From Sphingomonas hominis (GTDB taxonomy: Bacteria; Pseudomonadota; Alphaproteobacteria; Sphingomonadales; Sphingomonadaceae), in the NCBI RefSeq assembly GCF_013328205.1, contig NZ_JABULH010000002.1, forward strand, positions 434,001-498,000: a stretch of 64,000 bases of DNA, in the 5' to 3' direction. The notes below the pieces were generated by a model. The model was not told the origin of the DNA, did no database searches, and saw only the letters and a program-made list of their open reading frames with translations. How positions within the stretch are numbered: position 1 is the first letter of the stretch; each line of letters opens with the position of its first letter. Shown one piece after another: positions 1 through 8,327 of the stretch. Both the position numbers and the translations under genes were made by a program.

Positions 1-1653
<1,653 letters not shown>

Positions 1654-1654
<1 letters not shown>

Positions 1655-1908
1655 TGGCGCTGCACTTCGAACTGGTCACGCCCGAGCGCCTCGTGCGCTC
1701 GGACGAGGTCTATATGGTGACGGTACCGGGCACCGAGGGCGACTTCGCGGTGCTCGAAGGCCACGCGCCGTTGATGGCGACGATCCGCGACGGCAACGTG
1801 CTGGTGCAGATGACGCCGAACGCCGCGCCCGAGACGATCGCGGTGCGTGGCGGCCTCGCCGAGGTCAACGCGCGCGGCCTGACCCTGCTGGCCGAACACG
1901 CCGATTGA
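1654..1908 (+). CDS. atpC: ATP synthase subunit epsilon, short form
   Basis: Epsilon subunit of F1, part of the rotor foot joining gamma to the c-ring. The 84 residues ([49 protein letters not shown]) cover the N-terminal beta-sandwich only. The C-terminal pair of helices that inhibits ATP hydrolysis in E. coli (about 135 residues in total) is absent. The stop codon is clean and the last residues (LTLLAEHAD) finish the sandwich, so this is a naturally short form rather than a frameshift. It is the last gene of the atp operon, and a hairpin follows 9 nt after the stop. Confidence 0.95.
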
Positions 1909-1916
1909 TCTCTATA

Positions 1917-1947
1917 GCAGCGGAGCCGTCGCGACGTGCTCCGCTGC
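1917..1947 (+). terminator. Hairpin at the end of the atp operon
   Basis: A perfect 9-bp inverted repeat, GCAGCGGAG (1917-1925) and CTCCGCTGC (1939-1947), with a 13-nt loop, starts 9 nt after the atpC stop. There is no T-run behind it, so it is a candidate 3'-end or processing hairpin rather than a textbook intrinsic terminator. Confidence 0.45.
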
Positions 1948-2037
1948 GACGTGTTGGTACGGCGTACCCGAAGTGCCACCTGTCCTATTTAGAACGCGGT
2001 GGCTAGCGAAGAGGGATGCTCGGTCAGCCCCCTCGTG

Positions 2038-2060
2038 CACGCATGTGGAAAACATGCGTG
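2038..2060. repeat. Perfect 9-bp hairpin within the 39-bp repeat zone
   Basis: CACGCATGT (2038-2046) and ACATGCGTG (2052-2060) are exact reverse complements around a 5-nt GGAAA loop. The right arm belongs to the 39-bp dispersed element (2048-2086); the left arm lies outside it. The site sits between the convergent genes atpC and xerC, so it may also end transcription. Confidence 0.6.
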
Positions 2061-2086
2061 TGAACCTCCACTTCCTCCACTTCGCG
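2048..2086 (-). repeat. 39-bp dispersed element, copy 1
   Basis: Read on the minus strand, this stretch is identical over 39 bases to 43458-43496. Its core is GAAGTGGAGGAAGTGGAGG followed by TTCACACGCATG and TTTTC. It lies in the gap between atpC and xerC. Identity over 39 bases in two non-coding sites 41 kb apart is not expected by chance. Confidence 0.8.
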
Positions 2087-2099
2087 CTGTTTTGATCGA

Positions 2100-3002
2100 C
2101 TAAGCGCGCGGATGTGCGTTGCGGTACACGTCCAGCAGGTGTGCAGCATCGACTTGCGTGTATACCTGCGTCGAGCTCAAACTCGCATGGCCGAGCAACT
2201 CCTGCAACGCGCGCAAGTCCGCCCCGCGCCCGAGCAGGTGGGTCGCGAAACTGTGCCTGAGCGCATGCGGCGTGGTGCGGTCGGAAAGGCCGAGCCGACC
2301 GCGCGCGCGCTGCACTTTCACTCTGACGACGCCGGGCGACAACGCGCCACCCCGCACGCCCCGGAACAAGGGCGCATCGCGCGTCATCGGCCATGGTGCG
2401 CGGGCGACATAATCTTCGATCGCGGCACGAACTTCGGGCAGCAGCGGCACGATCCGCGTCTTTGCCCGCTTGCCCAGTACCGCCACCGTCTCGCCGAGCG
2501 GCAGCACCGCGCCGGTCAGCGACAGCGCCTCGCCGATCCGCAACCCCGCGCCGTACAGCAGCAGCAGCACCGCCCAATCGCGCGCGGCGACCCACGGCTC
2601 GTCGCTCTCCTCCGCCACGTCGGCAACCAGCGCGACGGCCTCCGCGGGTGCGATCGGACGCGGTAGCCCCTTCTTCACCCGCGGCCCTTTCAACACCGGC
2701 GCCGAGCCGCTGCCGTTCGCCCAGTCAAGGAAGGCGCGCACCGCCGACAGTTCGCGAGCCGCCGACGCGTTGGTGAGGCCGCCCGCCGGCGCGGCCTCGA
2801 CTCCGCGACGCCGCGCCAGATACGCGCGCAGGTCGCCCGCGCTGACCCGCGCCAGCGCAGCCCGGTCGACCGGCTGGCCCCAATGCTCGGTCAGGAACGC
2901 CAGCAACCGCTCGGCCGCGGTGCGATAGGCGCGCACCGTGTGGACTGAGCGGCGGCGCTGCTGCGCGAGGTATATGCTGAATGCGAAGGCGGGACCATCC
3001 AT
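2100..3002 (-). CDS. xerC: Tyrosine recombinase XerC-like
   Basis: Site-specific tyrosine recombinase that resolves chromosome dimers at dif with a XerD partner. The 300 residues show the N-terminal SAM-like DNA-binding domain (about 1-100: SIYLAQQRRRSVHTVRAYRTA) and the catalytic domain with all expected residues: R155 in GAGLRIGEAL, a lysine at 178 (GKRAKTRIVPL), H246 and R249 in HALRHSFATHLLGRG, H272 in LLGHASLSSTQ, and nucleophile Y281 in QVYTQVD. Length is normal for XerC/D. XerC is preferred over XerD from overall form, not from a decisive residue. It lies 19 nt downstream of the DUF4197 gene on the same strand. Confidence 0.9.
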   Translation of the reverse strand: MDGPAFAFSIYLAQQRRRSVHTVRAYRTAAERLLAFLTEHWGQPVDRAALARVSAGDLRAYLARRRGVEAAPAGGLTNASAARELSAVRAFLDWANGSGSAPVLKGPRVKKGLPRPIAPAEAVALVADVAEESDEPWVAARDWAVLLLLYGAGLRIGEALSLTGAVLPLGETVAVLGKRAKTRIVPLLPEVRAAIEDYVARAPWPMTRDAPLFRGVRGGALSPGVVRVKVQRARGRLGLSDRTTPHALRHSFATHLLGRGADLRALQELLGHASLSSTQVYTQVDAAHLLDVYRNAHPRA

Positions 3003-3021
3003 GGCGCATTCCTACGCCGGA

Positions 3022-3738
3022 TCAGCGCAGCAGGCGACCGGCAGCAAATACCGACTCGACCAGCGGGTCACGCGCCGAGCGCGGATCGGCGCGGATGGCT
3101 GCCTCCTCGCGCCCGATCGCGCGCCATAAACCGCGCGCCGCCTGTGTCGTGACGACGCGCTGCAAGCCGACCACGTTGACGCCCGTGGCCGCGCCGATCA
3201 CCGGGCCGAGCACGCCGTCGCCGCCAAAGCTGCGCAGCGCGTCGCCGATTTCAGGCAGCATCGCGTCGATGATGCGCGGACCGATCGCGCGTTCGAGATA
3301 GTCGGTGCCCGCACTCGGCCCGCCGCGCGTAATCGCCACCGCATCGGAGAAGCTCAGGTCACGGATCGAGTCGAGGATAACAGGCGCGGCCCGGTCTGCC
3401 GCCTCACCCGCGGCGTCGTTCACCAGCCGCAGCAACTGATCCTGCACGGGACGTGATCGCAGCAACGCTCCGAGCACCGCGCCCGAACGGTCGCCCGGCG
3501 TCTCCGGAATGGTGACGCGTGCCAATGCATCGTTCAGATAGCCATTGTCCTGCACCAGTCGGGTGACCGCGCGTTGGGTCGAGATTGTCAGCAGGCGGCG
3601 TAGTGCCTCGTCCAGTCCACCGCTCGTCCCGATCGTCGCACATCCGGGCAGCAGCGCCGCCGATCCGAGCACCGCACCGAGCAGGAACCCACGCCGGCTG
3701 GTCGCCTGACCAACGAACCCTTGTGCGGACGGCATCAT
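3022..3738 (-). CDS. DUF4197 family lipoprotein, Tat-type signal
   Basis: A 238-residue protein of the DUF4197 family; function unknown. The N-terminus contains TSRRGFLLGAVLGSAALLPGC: a twin-arginine motif (SRRGFLL), a hydrophobic stretch and a lipobox ending at Cys, so it is probably Tat-exported and lipidated. The mature part has the family's helical repeats (LDEALRRLLTISTQRAV, GYLNDA, LLRSRPVQDQLLRLVNDAA). The start is set by two tandem ATGs at 3738-3733 preceded by AGAGGAGA; the open frame extends far upstream only as an antisense shadow of priA. Divergent from priA (108-bp gap) and upstream of xerC, probably in one transcript. Confidence 0.85.
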   Translation of the reverse strand: MMPSAQGFVGQATSRRGFLLGAVLGSAALLPGCATIGTSGGLDEALRRLLTISTQRAVTRLVQDNGYLNDALARVTIPETPGDRSGAVLGALLRSRPVQDQLLRLVNDAAGEAADRAAPVILDSIRDLSFSDAVAITRGGPSAGTDYLERAIGPRIIDAMLPEIGDALRSFGGDGVLGPVIGAATGVNVVGLQRVVTTQAARGLWRAIGREEAAIRADPRSARDPLVESVFAAGRLLR

Positions 3739-3846
3739 TGAACATCTCCTCTGGTGTCGCGTCCCCATCGTCGCGCATGGGGTAACGACGGCTGAACGAC
3801 TTCTCGGTTTCGCGGTCCGCCGCCACTTCCTACATGAACGCCAATC

Positions 3847-6012
3847 ATGTCGCGTGCTCGTGTCCTCGTCCTCAACTCCGCGCTCGGTCCGCTCGATTAC
3901 CGCGTGCCTTATGGCATGAGCGTCGAGCCGGGCTCGATTGTCGTGGCGCCACTTGGGCCGCGCCAGTTGATGGGCGTGGTGTGGGAGGCGGAACGATTGC
4001 CGTCCGACTCGGAGGTCGGCGACAACCGGCTGCGCAACCTGGTCGGCGTCGCCGACGTGCCGCCGCTCAAGGCACCGCTGCGGCGATTGGTCGAGTGGAC
4101 CGCGGACTATTATCTGGCGCCGCCGGCCGCGGTGGTGCGGATGGCGCTGTCCTCGACCGCGCTCGAGGGCTCGCGCACCGCGATCGAGTATCGCGCGACC
4201 GGGCACGTTCCAGATCGCCTGACTGCGCAGCGTGCGCAGGCGCTGGAGCGGATCGGCGAGCGGCAAGGGCTGATCCGCGAACTCGCCGGCATCGCCGAGG
4301 TGAGTGACGCGGTGATCCGCGGGCTGGTCAAGGCAGGCGCGATCGAGGGCGTAGAGGTCGACATCGACAGCCCGTATCCCGAACCCGACCCGGCGCACGC
4401 GCCGCCCGGCTTGTCGGATGAGCAGGCGGCGGCGGCGGCGCGACTCGTTGGCGACGTCGCCGCGCGTGCGTTTGCCCCAACCTTGCTCGACGGCGTCACT
4501 GGTTCGGGCAAGACCGAGGTTTATTTCGAGGCTGTGGCAGAGGCGATCCGGCAGGGGCGACAGGCGCTCGTACTGCTGCCCGAAATCGCGTTGACCGAGC
4601 CGTTTCTGAAGCGCTTCGGCGACCGTTTCGGTTGCGAGCCGGTGGCGTGGCATTCCGGCCTGCGCGCAACGCAGCGTCGCCGCGCGTGGCGCGCGATCGC
4701 GAGCGGAGAGGCGCGCGTCACGGTGGGTGCGCGCTCGGCATTGTTTCTGCCCTACGCCGATCTCGCGCTGATCGTCGTCGACGAAGCGCACGAGACCAGC
4801 TTCAAGCAGGAGGACGGCGTTCACTACCACGCGCGCGACGTGGCGGTGATGCGCGGCAAGTTCGAGGGCTGCCCGGTGATCCTCGCCTCCGCCACCCCCG
4901 CGATCGAGACCCGCCAGCAAGTCGAGCAGGGCAATTACGCCGAGGTGAAGCTGCCGCAACGCTTCGGCCCGGCGCAGATGCCGGCGATTGAGGCGATCGA
5001 TCTGATCGCCGAACAACCGCCGCGCGGACGCTGGCTCGCGCCAAAGCTGGTCGCCGCCATCGATGAGACGCTGGCGAAGCGGGAGCAGTCGTTGCTGTTC
5101 CTCAACCGCCGCGGTTACGCGCCGCTTACCTTGTGCCGGACATGCGGGCACCGCTTCCAATGTCCGAATTGCACCGCCTGGATGGTGGAGCATCGGCTGA
5201 CGCGGCGCCTCGCCTGCCACCATTGCGGCCACGTCGAGCCGGTGCCGCGCCTGTGTCCCGAATGCCACGAGGAAGATACGCTGGTTGCGTGCGGCCCCGG
5301 CGTGGAGCGGATCGCCGACGAGGTTGCGGCATTGTGGCCCGAAGCACGCGTGGCGCTGGTCACCTCAGACACGATCTGGTCACCGGCGAAAGCGGCGGAG
5401 TTCGTCGGGCGGATGGAGGCGGGCGCGATCGACATCGTCGTCGGCACACAGCTCGTGACGAAGGGCTACCATTTCCCCAATTTGACGTTGGTCGGTGTGG
5501 TCGACGCAGACTTGGGATTGGAGGGCGGCGACCTGCGCGCGTCGGAGCGGACGTTTCAGCAGATCCGTCAGGTATCGGGGCGTGCGGGCCGGGGTGAGAA
5601 GCCGGGTCGCGTGTTCATCCAAACGCACCGCCCCGGCGCGCAGGTGATGCAGGCGCTCGTCACCGGTGACGCCGATACTTTCTACGCCGCCGAGGTCGAG
5701 GCGCGACGCGACGCGGGTGCACCGCCGTTCGGCCGCTACGCCGCGATCATCGTATCGAGCGAAGACAAGGCTGCCGCACACGACACCGCGCTGTCGATTG
5801 GGCGCGCCGCACCCGAGGTCGAGGGCATGCACGTCTATGGTCCCGCGCCAGCACCTCTGGCCATGCTACGCGGACGCCACCGGTTCCGCCTGCTGGTGCA
5901 TGCGCGCCGCACACTCGACGTGCAGGATGCTATTCGCGGTTGGTTAGCGGCGCTCGTCTGGTCGGCGAAGGTGCGAGTGGCCGTGGACGTGGACCCGTAC
6001 AGTTTCGTTTAG
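3847..6012 (+). CDS. priA: Primosomal protein N' (replication restart helicase)
   Basis: PriA is the 3'-5' helicase that recognises abandoned forks and reloads the replisome. The 721 residues show the N-terminal DNA-binding domain (SRARVLVLNSALGPLDYRVP), Walker A GVTGSGKTEVY, Walker B/DEAH box IVVDEAHETSFKQ, helicase motif III LASATPAIET, and the zinc-binding insert with eight cysteines (CRTCGHRFQCPNC, LACHHCG, RLCPECH). Late motifs are GTQLVTKGYHFPNLTLVG and QVSGRAGRG. Length is typical. It is the last ordinary gene before the anomalous patch. Confidence 0.97.
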   Translation: MSRARVLVLNSALGPLDYRVPYGMSVEPGSIVVAPLGPRQLMGVVWEAERLPSDSEVGDNRLRNLVGVADVPPLKAPLRRLVEWTADYYLAPPAAVVRMALSSTALEGSRTAIEYRATGHVPDRLTAQRAQALERIGERQGLIRELAGIAEVSDAVIRGLVKAGAIEGVEVDIDSPYPEPDPAHAPPGLSDEQAAAAARLVGDVAARAFAPTLLDGVTGSGKTEVYFEAVAEAIRQGRQALVLLPEIALTEPFLKRFGDRFGCEPVAWHSGLRATQRRRAWRAIASGEARVTVGARSALFLPYADLALIVVDEAHETSFKQEDGVHYHARDVAVMRGKFEGCPVILASATPAIETRQQVEQGNYAEVKLPQRFGPAQMPAIEAIDLIAEQPPRGRWLAPKLVAAIDETLAKREQSLLFLNRRGYAPLTLCRTCGHRFQCPNCTAWMVEHRLTRRLACHHCGHVEPVPRLCPECHEEDTLVACGPGVERIADEVAALWPEARVALVTSDTIWSPAKAAEFVGRMEAGAIDIVVGTQLVTKGYHFPNLTLVGVVDADLGLEGGDLRASERTFQQIRQVSGRAGRGEKPGRVFIQTHRPGAQVMQALVTGDADTFYAAEVEARRDAGAPPFGRYAAIIVSSEDKAAAHDTALSIGRAAPEVEGMHVYGPAPAPLAMLRGRHRFRLLVHARRTLDVQDAIRGWLAALVWSAKVRVAVDVDPYSFV

Positions 6013-6019
6013 ATCAGCG

Positions 6020-6124
6020 TCACTTGCGACGCTTGCGGTCTCTGGTCCTCAACCAGCGCACGTTCAGGCTGATCTCGAAGGTCAAACGCAGGACAATAAG
6101 CGTGATGATGGCCTGTAGCGTCAC
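6020..6124 (-). CDS. Putative 34-residue small membrane protein
   Basis: A short frame from GTG at 6124-6122 encodes TLQAIITLIVLRLTFEISL, a likely single membrane helix, followed by a strongly basic tail ending RTRDRKRRK. A good ribosome-binding site, GAGGGAG, sits 7 nt before the GTG, which is the main reason to believe it. The frame could extend upstream to about 6232 but without a comparable site. It lies in the lower-GC gap between priA and the Cas5-like gene. I recognise no family; it may be spurious. Confidence 0.35.
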   Translation of the reverse strand: MTLQAIITLIVLRLTFEISLNVRWLRTRDRKRRK

Positions 6125-6248
6125 GGGGAAACTCCCTCGAAAGCGGACCAGTTGGTTATAGCCGTGGACGGCAAGGCATCGCCGACAAGCTGCTCCGGTG
6201 TGGAGCCAAGCTCGATCCTCCAGCAATGACATCTGCTAGGAACAGGAG

Positions 6249-6815
6249 GTGAACAGTAGCACAGCCCTCCGTATCTGCCTTTCGGTTAAAGGCTCGACCG
6301 CTTGTTTCCGCCGGCCGGAACTTAGCGAGGATTTCGTCTCCTACGACGTGATGCTGCCGTTCGTGGCAGTGCGGATGCTCAGGAACCTCTATCTGCCGCA
6401 AGGCAGCGACTGGGTGCTCCGCAGCATCGATGTCTTGAATCCGATTACATTCGAAACGGAGCAGATTGTTGCCGGGCGGGGCCCTCGACGAGCGCTCGTG
6501 CTCAAGGACGTGAGCTATTTAATCACAGCGGATTTGGTGGGTTGGACCGGCGACGAGGCCAGCCACCTGCATGATCTGTATGAGGCGGTCGGCATCTCAC
6601 CTCTGGTGCACCTCGGGTTGGAAAACTATCCTGCGACGATCGAACTAGCTGACGAAGGTGCGGCGACGAACGGCGCGTTCAGGCCGATGACGACCGATCT
6701 CGGCTGGATGTTGTATGAACTGCGCGCACTGGGCGAGAAATCGCCTTCATTCTTTCGTGCGCAATTATGTGGTGGGCGACTGGATTTCGACAGGCCGTTG
6801 ATAGTTGTTCGCTAG
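6249..6815 (+). CDS. Stand-alone Cas5d-like protein (type I-C CRISPR Cas5 homologue)
   Basis: The 188 residues follow the Cas5d (Cas5c) layout from end to end. KGSTACFRRPELSEDFVSYDV matches the usual G-D-Y-A-x-F-x-R-P-E...V-S-Y-D-V, DWVLRSIDVLNPITF matches RW..D.I.VL.PI.F, RRALVLKDVSYLITADL matches the R-A..L-R-D-V-Y-I-A-H strand, and DLGWMLYEL plus SPSFFRAQL matches the C-terminal D-L-G-W-M-L-Y-D and FFRA-L signatures. It is shorter than typical Cas5d (about 220-240), mostly by loss of the insert after the PI.F strand. In Cas5d the pre-crRNA nuclease uses Tyr, Lys, His; here Tyr48 and His106 appear kept while the Lys position seems to be Ser105 (alignment from memory). No other cas gene or array is in the window. 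The start is uncertain: the only start before residue 30 is GTG 6249, which overlaps the AGGAGGT motif at 6244-6250. Base composition looks lower in GC than the neighbours. The stop codon TAG is the insertion target of the adjacent IS. Confidence 0.75.
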   Translation: MNSSTALRICLSVKGSTACFRRPELSEDFVSYDVMLPFVAVRMLRNLYLPQGSDWVLRSIDVLNPITFETEQIVAGRGPRRALVLKDVSYLITADLVGWTGDEASHLHDLYEAVGISPLVHLGLENYPATIELADEGAATNGAFRPMTTDLGWMLYELRALGEKSPSFFRAQLCGGRLDFDRPLIVVR

Positions 6816-6831
6816 GGTCAGGACTCGTTGA

Positions 6832-7221
6832 TCAGAGCCAGAAGATGACTGTGGCGGCAAGAGCGATGGCGGAGAAGAAGGCCGTGGGGCAGCGATCGTA
6901 GCGCGTGGCAACGCGCCGCCAGTCCTTGAGGCGACCGAACATGATCTCGATGCGGCTGCGGCGCCGGTAACGGCGCTTGTCGTATCTGACGGGCTCGTTG
7001 CGCGACCTGCGGCCCGGGATACAAGGCTGAATGCCCTTCGCGTGGAGAGCGTCCCTGAACCAGTCGGCGTCATAGCCGCGGTCGCCGAGCAGCCACTGCG
7101 CCTTCGGCATGTCATCGAGCAGCGCTGCCGCACCGGTGTAGTCGCTGACCTGCCCAGCCGTCATGAAGAAGCTCAACGGGCGGCCGTTCGCATCGGCAAC
7201 GGCATGGAGCTTGGTGTTCAT
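6832..7221 (-). CDS. IS5-family transposase, downstream frame (orfB)
   Basis: Carries the second and third catalytic acids of the DDE transposase: Asp in WLLGDRGYDADWFRDAL and Glu in RSRIEIMFGRLKDWRRVATRYDR. The open frame extends upstream of the first ATG (MNTKLHAVADANGRP) through DLGRLIGRTKGG into the overlap with orfA, so the working product is most likely an orfA-orfB fusion made by ribosomal frameshifting at 7257-7266. The ATG at 7221 is only the first in-frame start. The C-terminus ends 16 bp inside the left end of the element. Confidence 0.9.
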   Translation of the reverse strand: MNTKLHAVADANGRPLSFFMTAGQVSDYTGAAALLDDMPKAQWLLGDRGYDADWFRDALHAKGIQPCIPGRRSRNEPVRYDKRRYRRRSRIEIMFGRLKDWRRVATRYDRCPTAFFSAIALAATVIFWL

Positions 7222-7241
7222 ACCGCCTTTGGTGCGCCCGA

Positions 7242-7589
7242 TCAGGCGGCCGAGATCCCCCTTTTTACCCGCAGGCTCGATGCCGTGCGATGCGCCTTCA
7301 GGTAGGTCGCATCTATCATCACCGTCTTCGGCTCGGCGCCAACCGCAGCCAGCCCTTCCATCATCCGCGTGAACACGCCCGCCTCACCCCAGCGCTTCCA
7401 CCGGTTGTACAGCGTCTTGTGAGGACCATAGGCGCTGGGCGCATCTCGCCAGCGCAGCCCATTGCGGTTGACGAAGACAATGCCGCTCAACACCCGCCGG
7501 TCATCCACCCGAGGCTTGCCGTGGCTCTTGGGAAAGAACGGCCGCAGCCGCTCCATCTGATCGTCCGCCAGCCAAAAAAGGTCGCTCAT
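7242..7589 (-). CDS. IS5-family transposase, upstream frame (orfA)
   Basis: 115 residues beginning MSDLFWLADDQMERLRPFFP, with the IS5-family N-terminal helix-turn-helix region, RWRDAPSAYGPHKTLYNRWKRW, and the first catalytic Asp in VMIDATYLKAHRTASSL. The frame ends RVKRGISAA shortly after a C5T5 tract (plus strand) where the family normally continues as K-G-D-L-G-R-L-I-G-R. This is the usual two-frame organisation of IS427-group elements. RBS GGAGAC lies just upstream of the ATG. Confidence 0.9.
   Translation of the reverse strand: MSDLFWLADDQMERLRPFFPKSHGKPRVDDRRVLSGIVFVNRNGLRWRDAPSAYGPHKTLYNRWKRWGEAGVFTRMMEGLAAVGAEPKTVMIDATYLKAHRTASSLRVKRGISAA
7257..7266 (-). other. Probable programmed -1 frameshift site in the transposase
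   Basis: On the coding strand the run is AAAAAGGGGG followed by ATC. In orfA it reads GTA-AAA-AGG-GGG-ATC; slipping back one base yields GGG-GAT-CTC-GGC, which continues into the conserved D-L-G-R-L-I-G-R-T-K-G-G of orfB. This is a -1 slip on a homopolymeric run and would give the full-length DDE transposase. Confidence 0.7.
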
Positions 7590-7676
7590 CTCGGTCTCCT
7601 TGCGGAGCCTGAATCAGATCGCGACGCTCACATCAATGGGTCCTGACCCTAGGGCAAGATCACCGATCGGATCATG

Positions 7677-8282
7677 CTAGTGCCCCCGTCTGTAGTGCCA
7701 AGTCACTACGCGGTAGACGTAGACGATCACCGCCGCGGCCATCAGCACGATGCCAACCGGCGCGACATATCTGTCCAGTGCGGCGAAACGCGTGCCTAGA
7801 TAGTAGCCCGCGCCGCCAAGAATGACGTTCCAGATCGCCGAGCCCAAGAACGTCCAGAGCAGGAACCGCCACAGTGGCATCGCGGTCATGCCGGCAGGCA
7901 GCGAAATCATGGTGCGGAACGTCGGCATGAAGCGGAACACGAACACGACCCAGCCGCCCTGGCGCTGGAAGTAGGTATGGATGCGCTCGACGTCTTCCCA
8001 ATCGAGCGTCAGCCAGCGACCGTGGCGCTCGACGAACGGGCGGAAGCGGGCGTAGCCCATGCGGCGGCCGATCTCGTACCAGAACAGGTTGCCGGCGGTC
8101 GTGCCCGCGGTACCCCAGACAACGAGCGGCACCATGTCCATCTGGCCGCGTGCGACCGCGATACCGCCCAGGCCCATGATGACCTCCGACGGGATCGGTG
8201 GAAAGATGTTCTCCAGCGCCATCAGCAGGAAGATGCCGAGATAGCCGCCCCAGGCGATCCATTGGACGACCAGGTCGGTCAT
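7677..8282 (-). CDS. DedA family inner-membrane protein
   Basis: 201 residues with the DedA/SNARE-associated fold: the amphipathic motif ENIFPPIPSEVIMGLGG near residue 24-40, the second re-entrant motif FRFMPTFRTMISLPAGMTAM at about 117-135, and membrane segments LVVWGTAGTTAGNLFWYEI, FLLWTFLGSAIWNVILGGAGYYL and VAPVGIVLMAAAVIVYVYRVV. DedA proteins act as lipid (undecaprenyl phosphate or phospholipid) flippases and support membrane-potential homeostasis. It converges on the IS and Cas5-like gene and shares its strand with gshB upstream. Confidence 0.9.
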   Translation of the reverse strand: MTDLVVQWIAWGGYLGIFLLMALENIFPPIPSEVIMGLGGIAVARGQMDMVPLVVWGTAGTTAGNLFWYEIGRRMGYARFRPFVERHGRWLTLDWEDVERIHTYFQRQGGWVVFVFRFMPTFRTMISLPAGMTAMPLWRFLLWTFLGSAIWNVILGGAGYYLGTRFAALDRYVAPVGIVLMAAAVIVYVYRVVTWHYRRGH

Positions 8283-8327
8283 ACGCGCATCGTATCGGTC
8301 ATGCGGCAGGCAACGGCGGCGAGCGCG

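Larger units (their letters stand above)
6816..7648 (-). mobile_element. IS5-family insertion sequence (IS427-like), complete
   Basis: An 833-bp element bounded by terminal inverted repeats starting GGTCAGGAC (left end GGTCAGGACTCGTTGAT; right end, reverse complemented, GGTCAGGACCCATTGAT: two mismatches in 17). It is flanked by a 4-bp target duplication CTAG at 6812-6815 and 7649-7652, a typical IS5-group target. The transposase lies on the minus strand in two overlapping frames. Intact ends, an exact target duplication and intact catalytic residues suggest a recent insertion. Confidence 0.93.

Noticed and set aside
1912-2595. Open frame covering the gap after atpC
   Set aside because: It runs through the 39-bp repeat and antisense-frame xerC sequence; no start signal or family.
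3739-5268. Long minus-strand open frame continuing upstream of the DUF4197 gene
   Set aside because: It is antisense to priA; the real gene begins at 3738 with a ribosome site, and the upstream translation is arginine-rich and without family likeness.
6013-6248. Possible CRISPR array or leader near the Cas5-like gene
   Set aside because: No repeated 28-37-bp units with regular spacers occur here or anywhere else in the window; all repeats seen are palindromes or short direct repeats.
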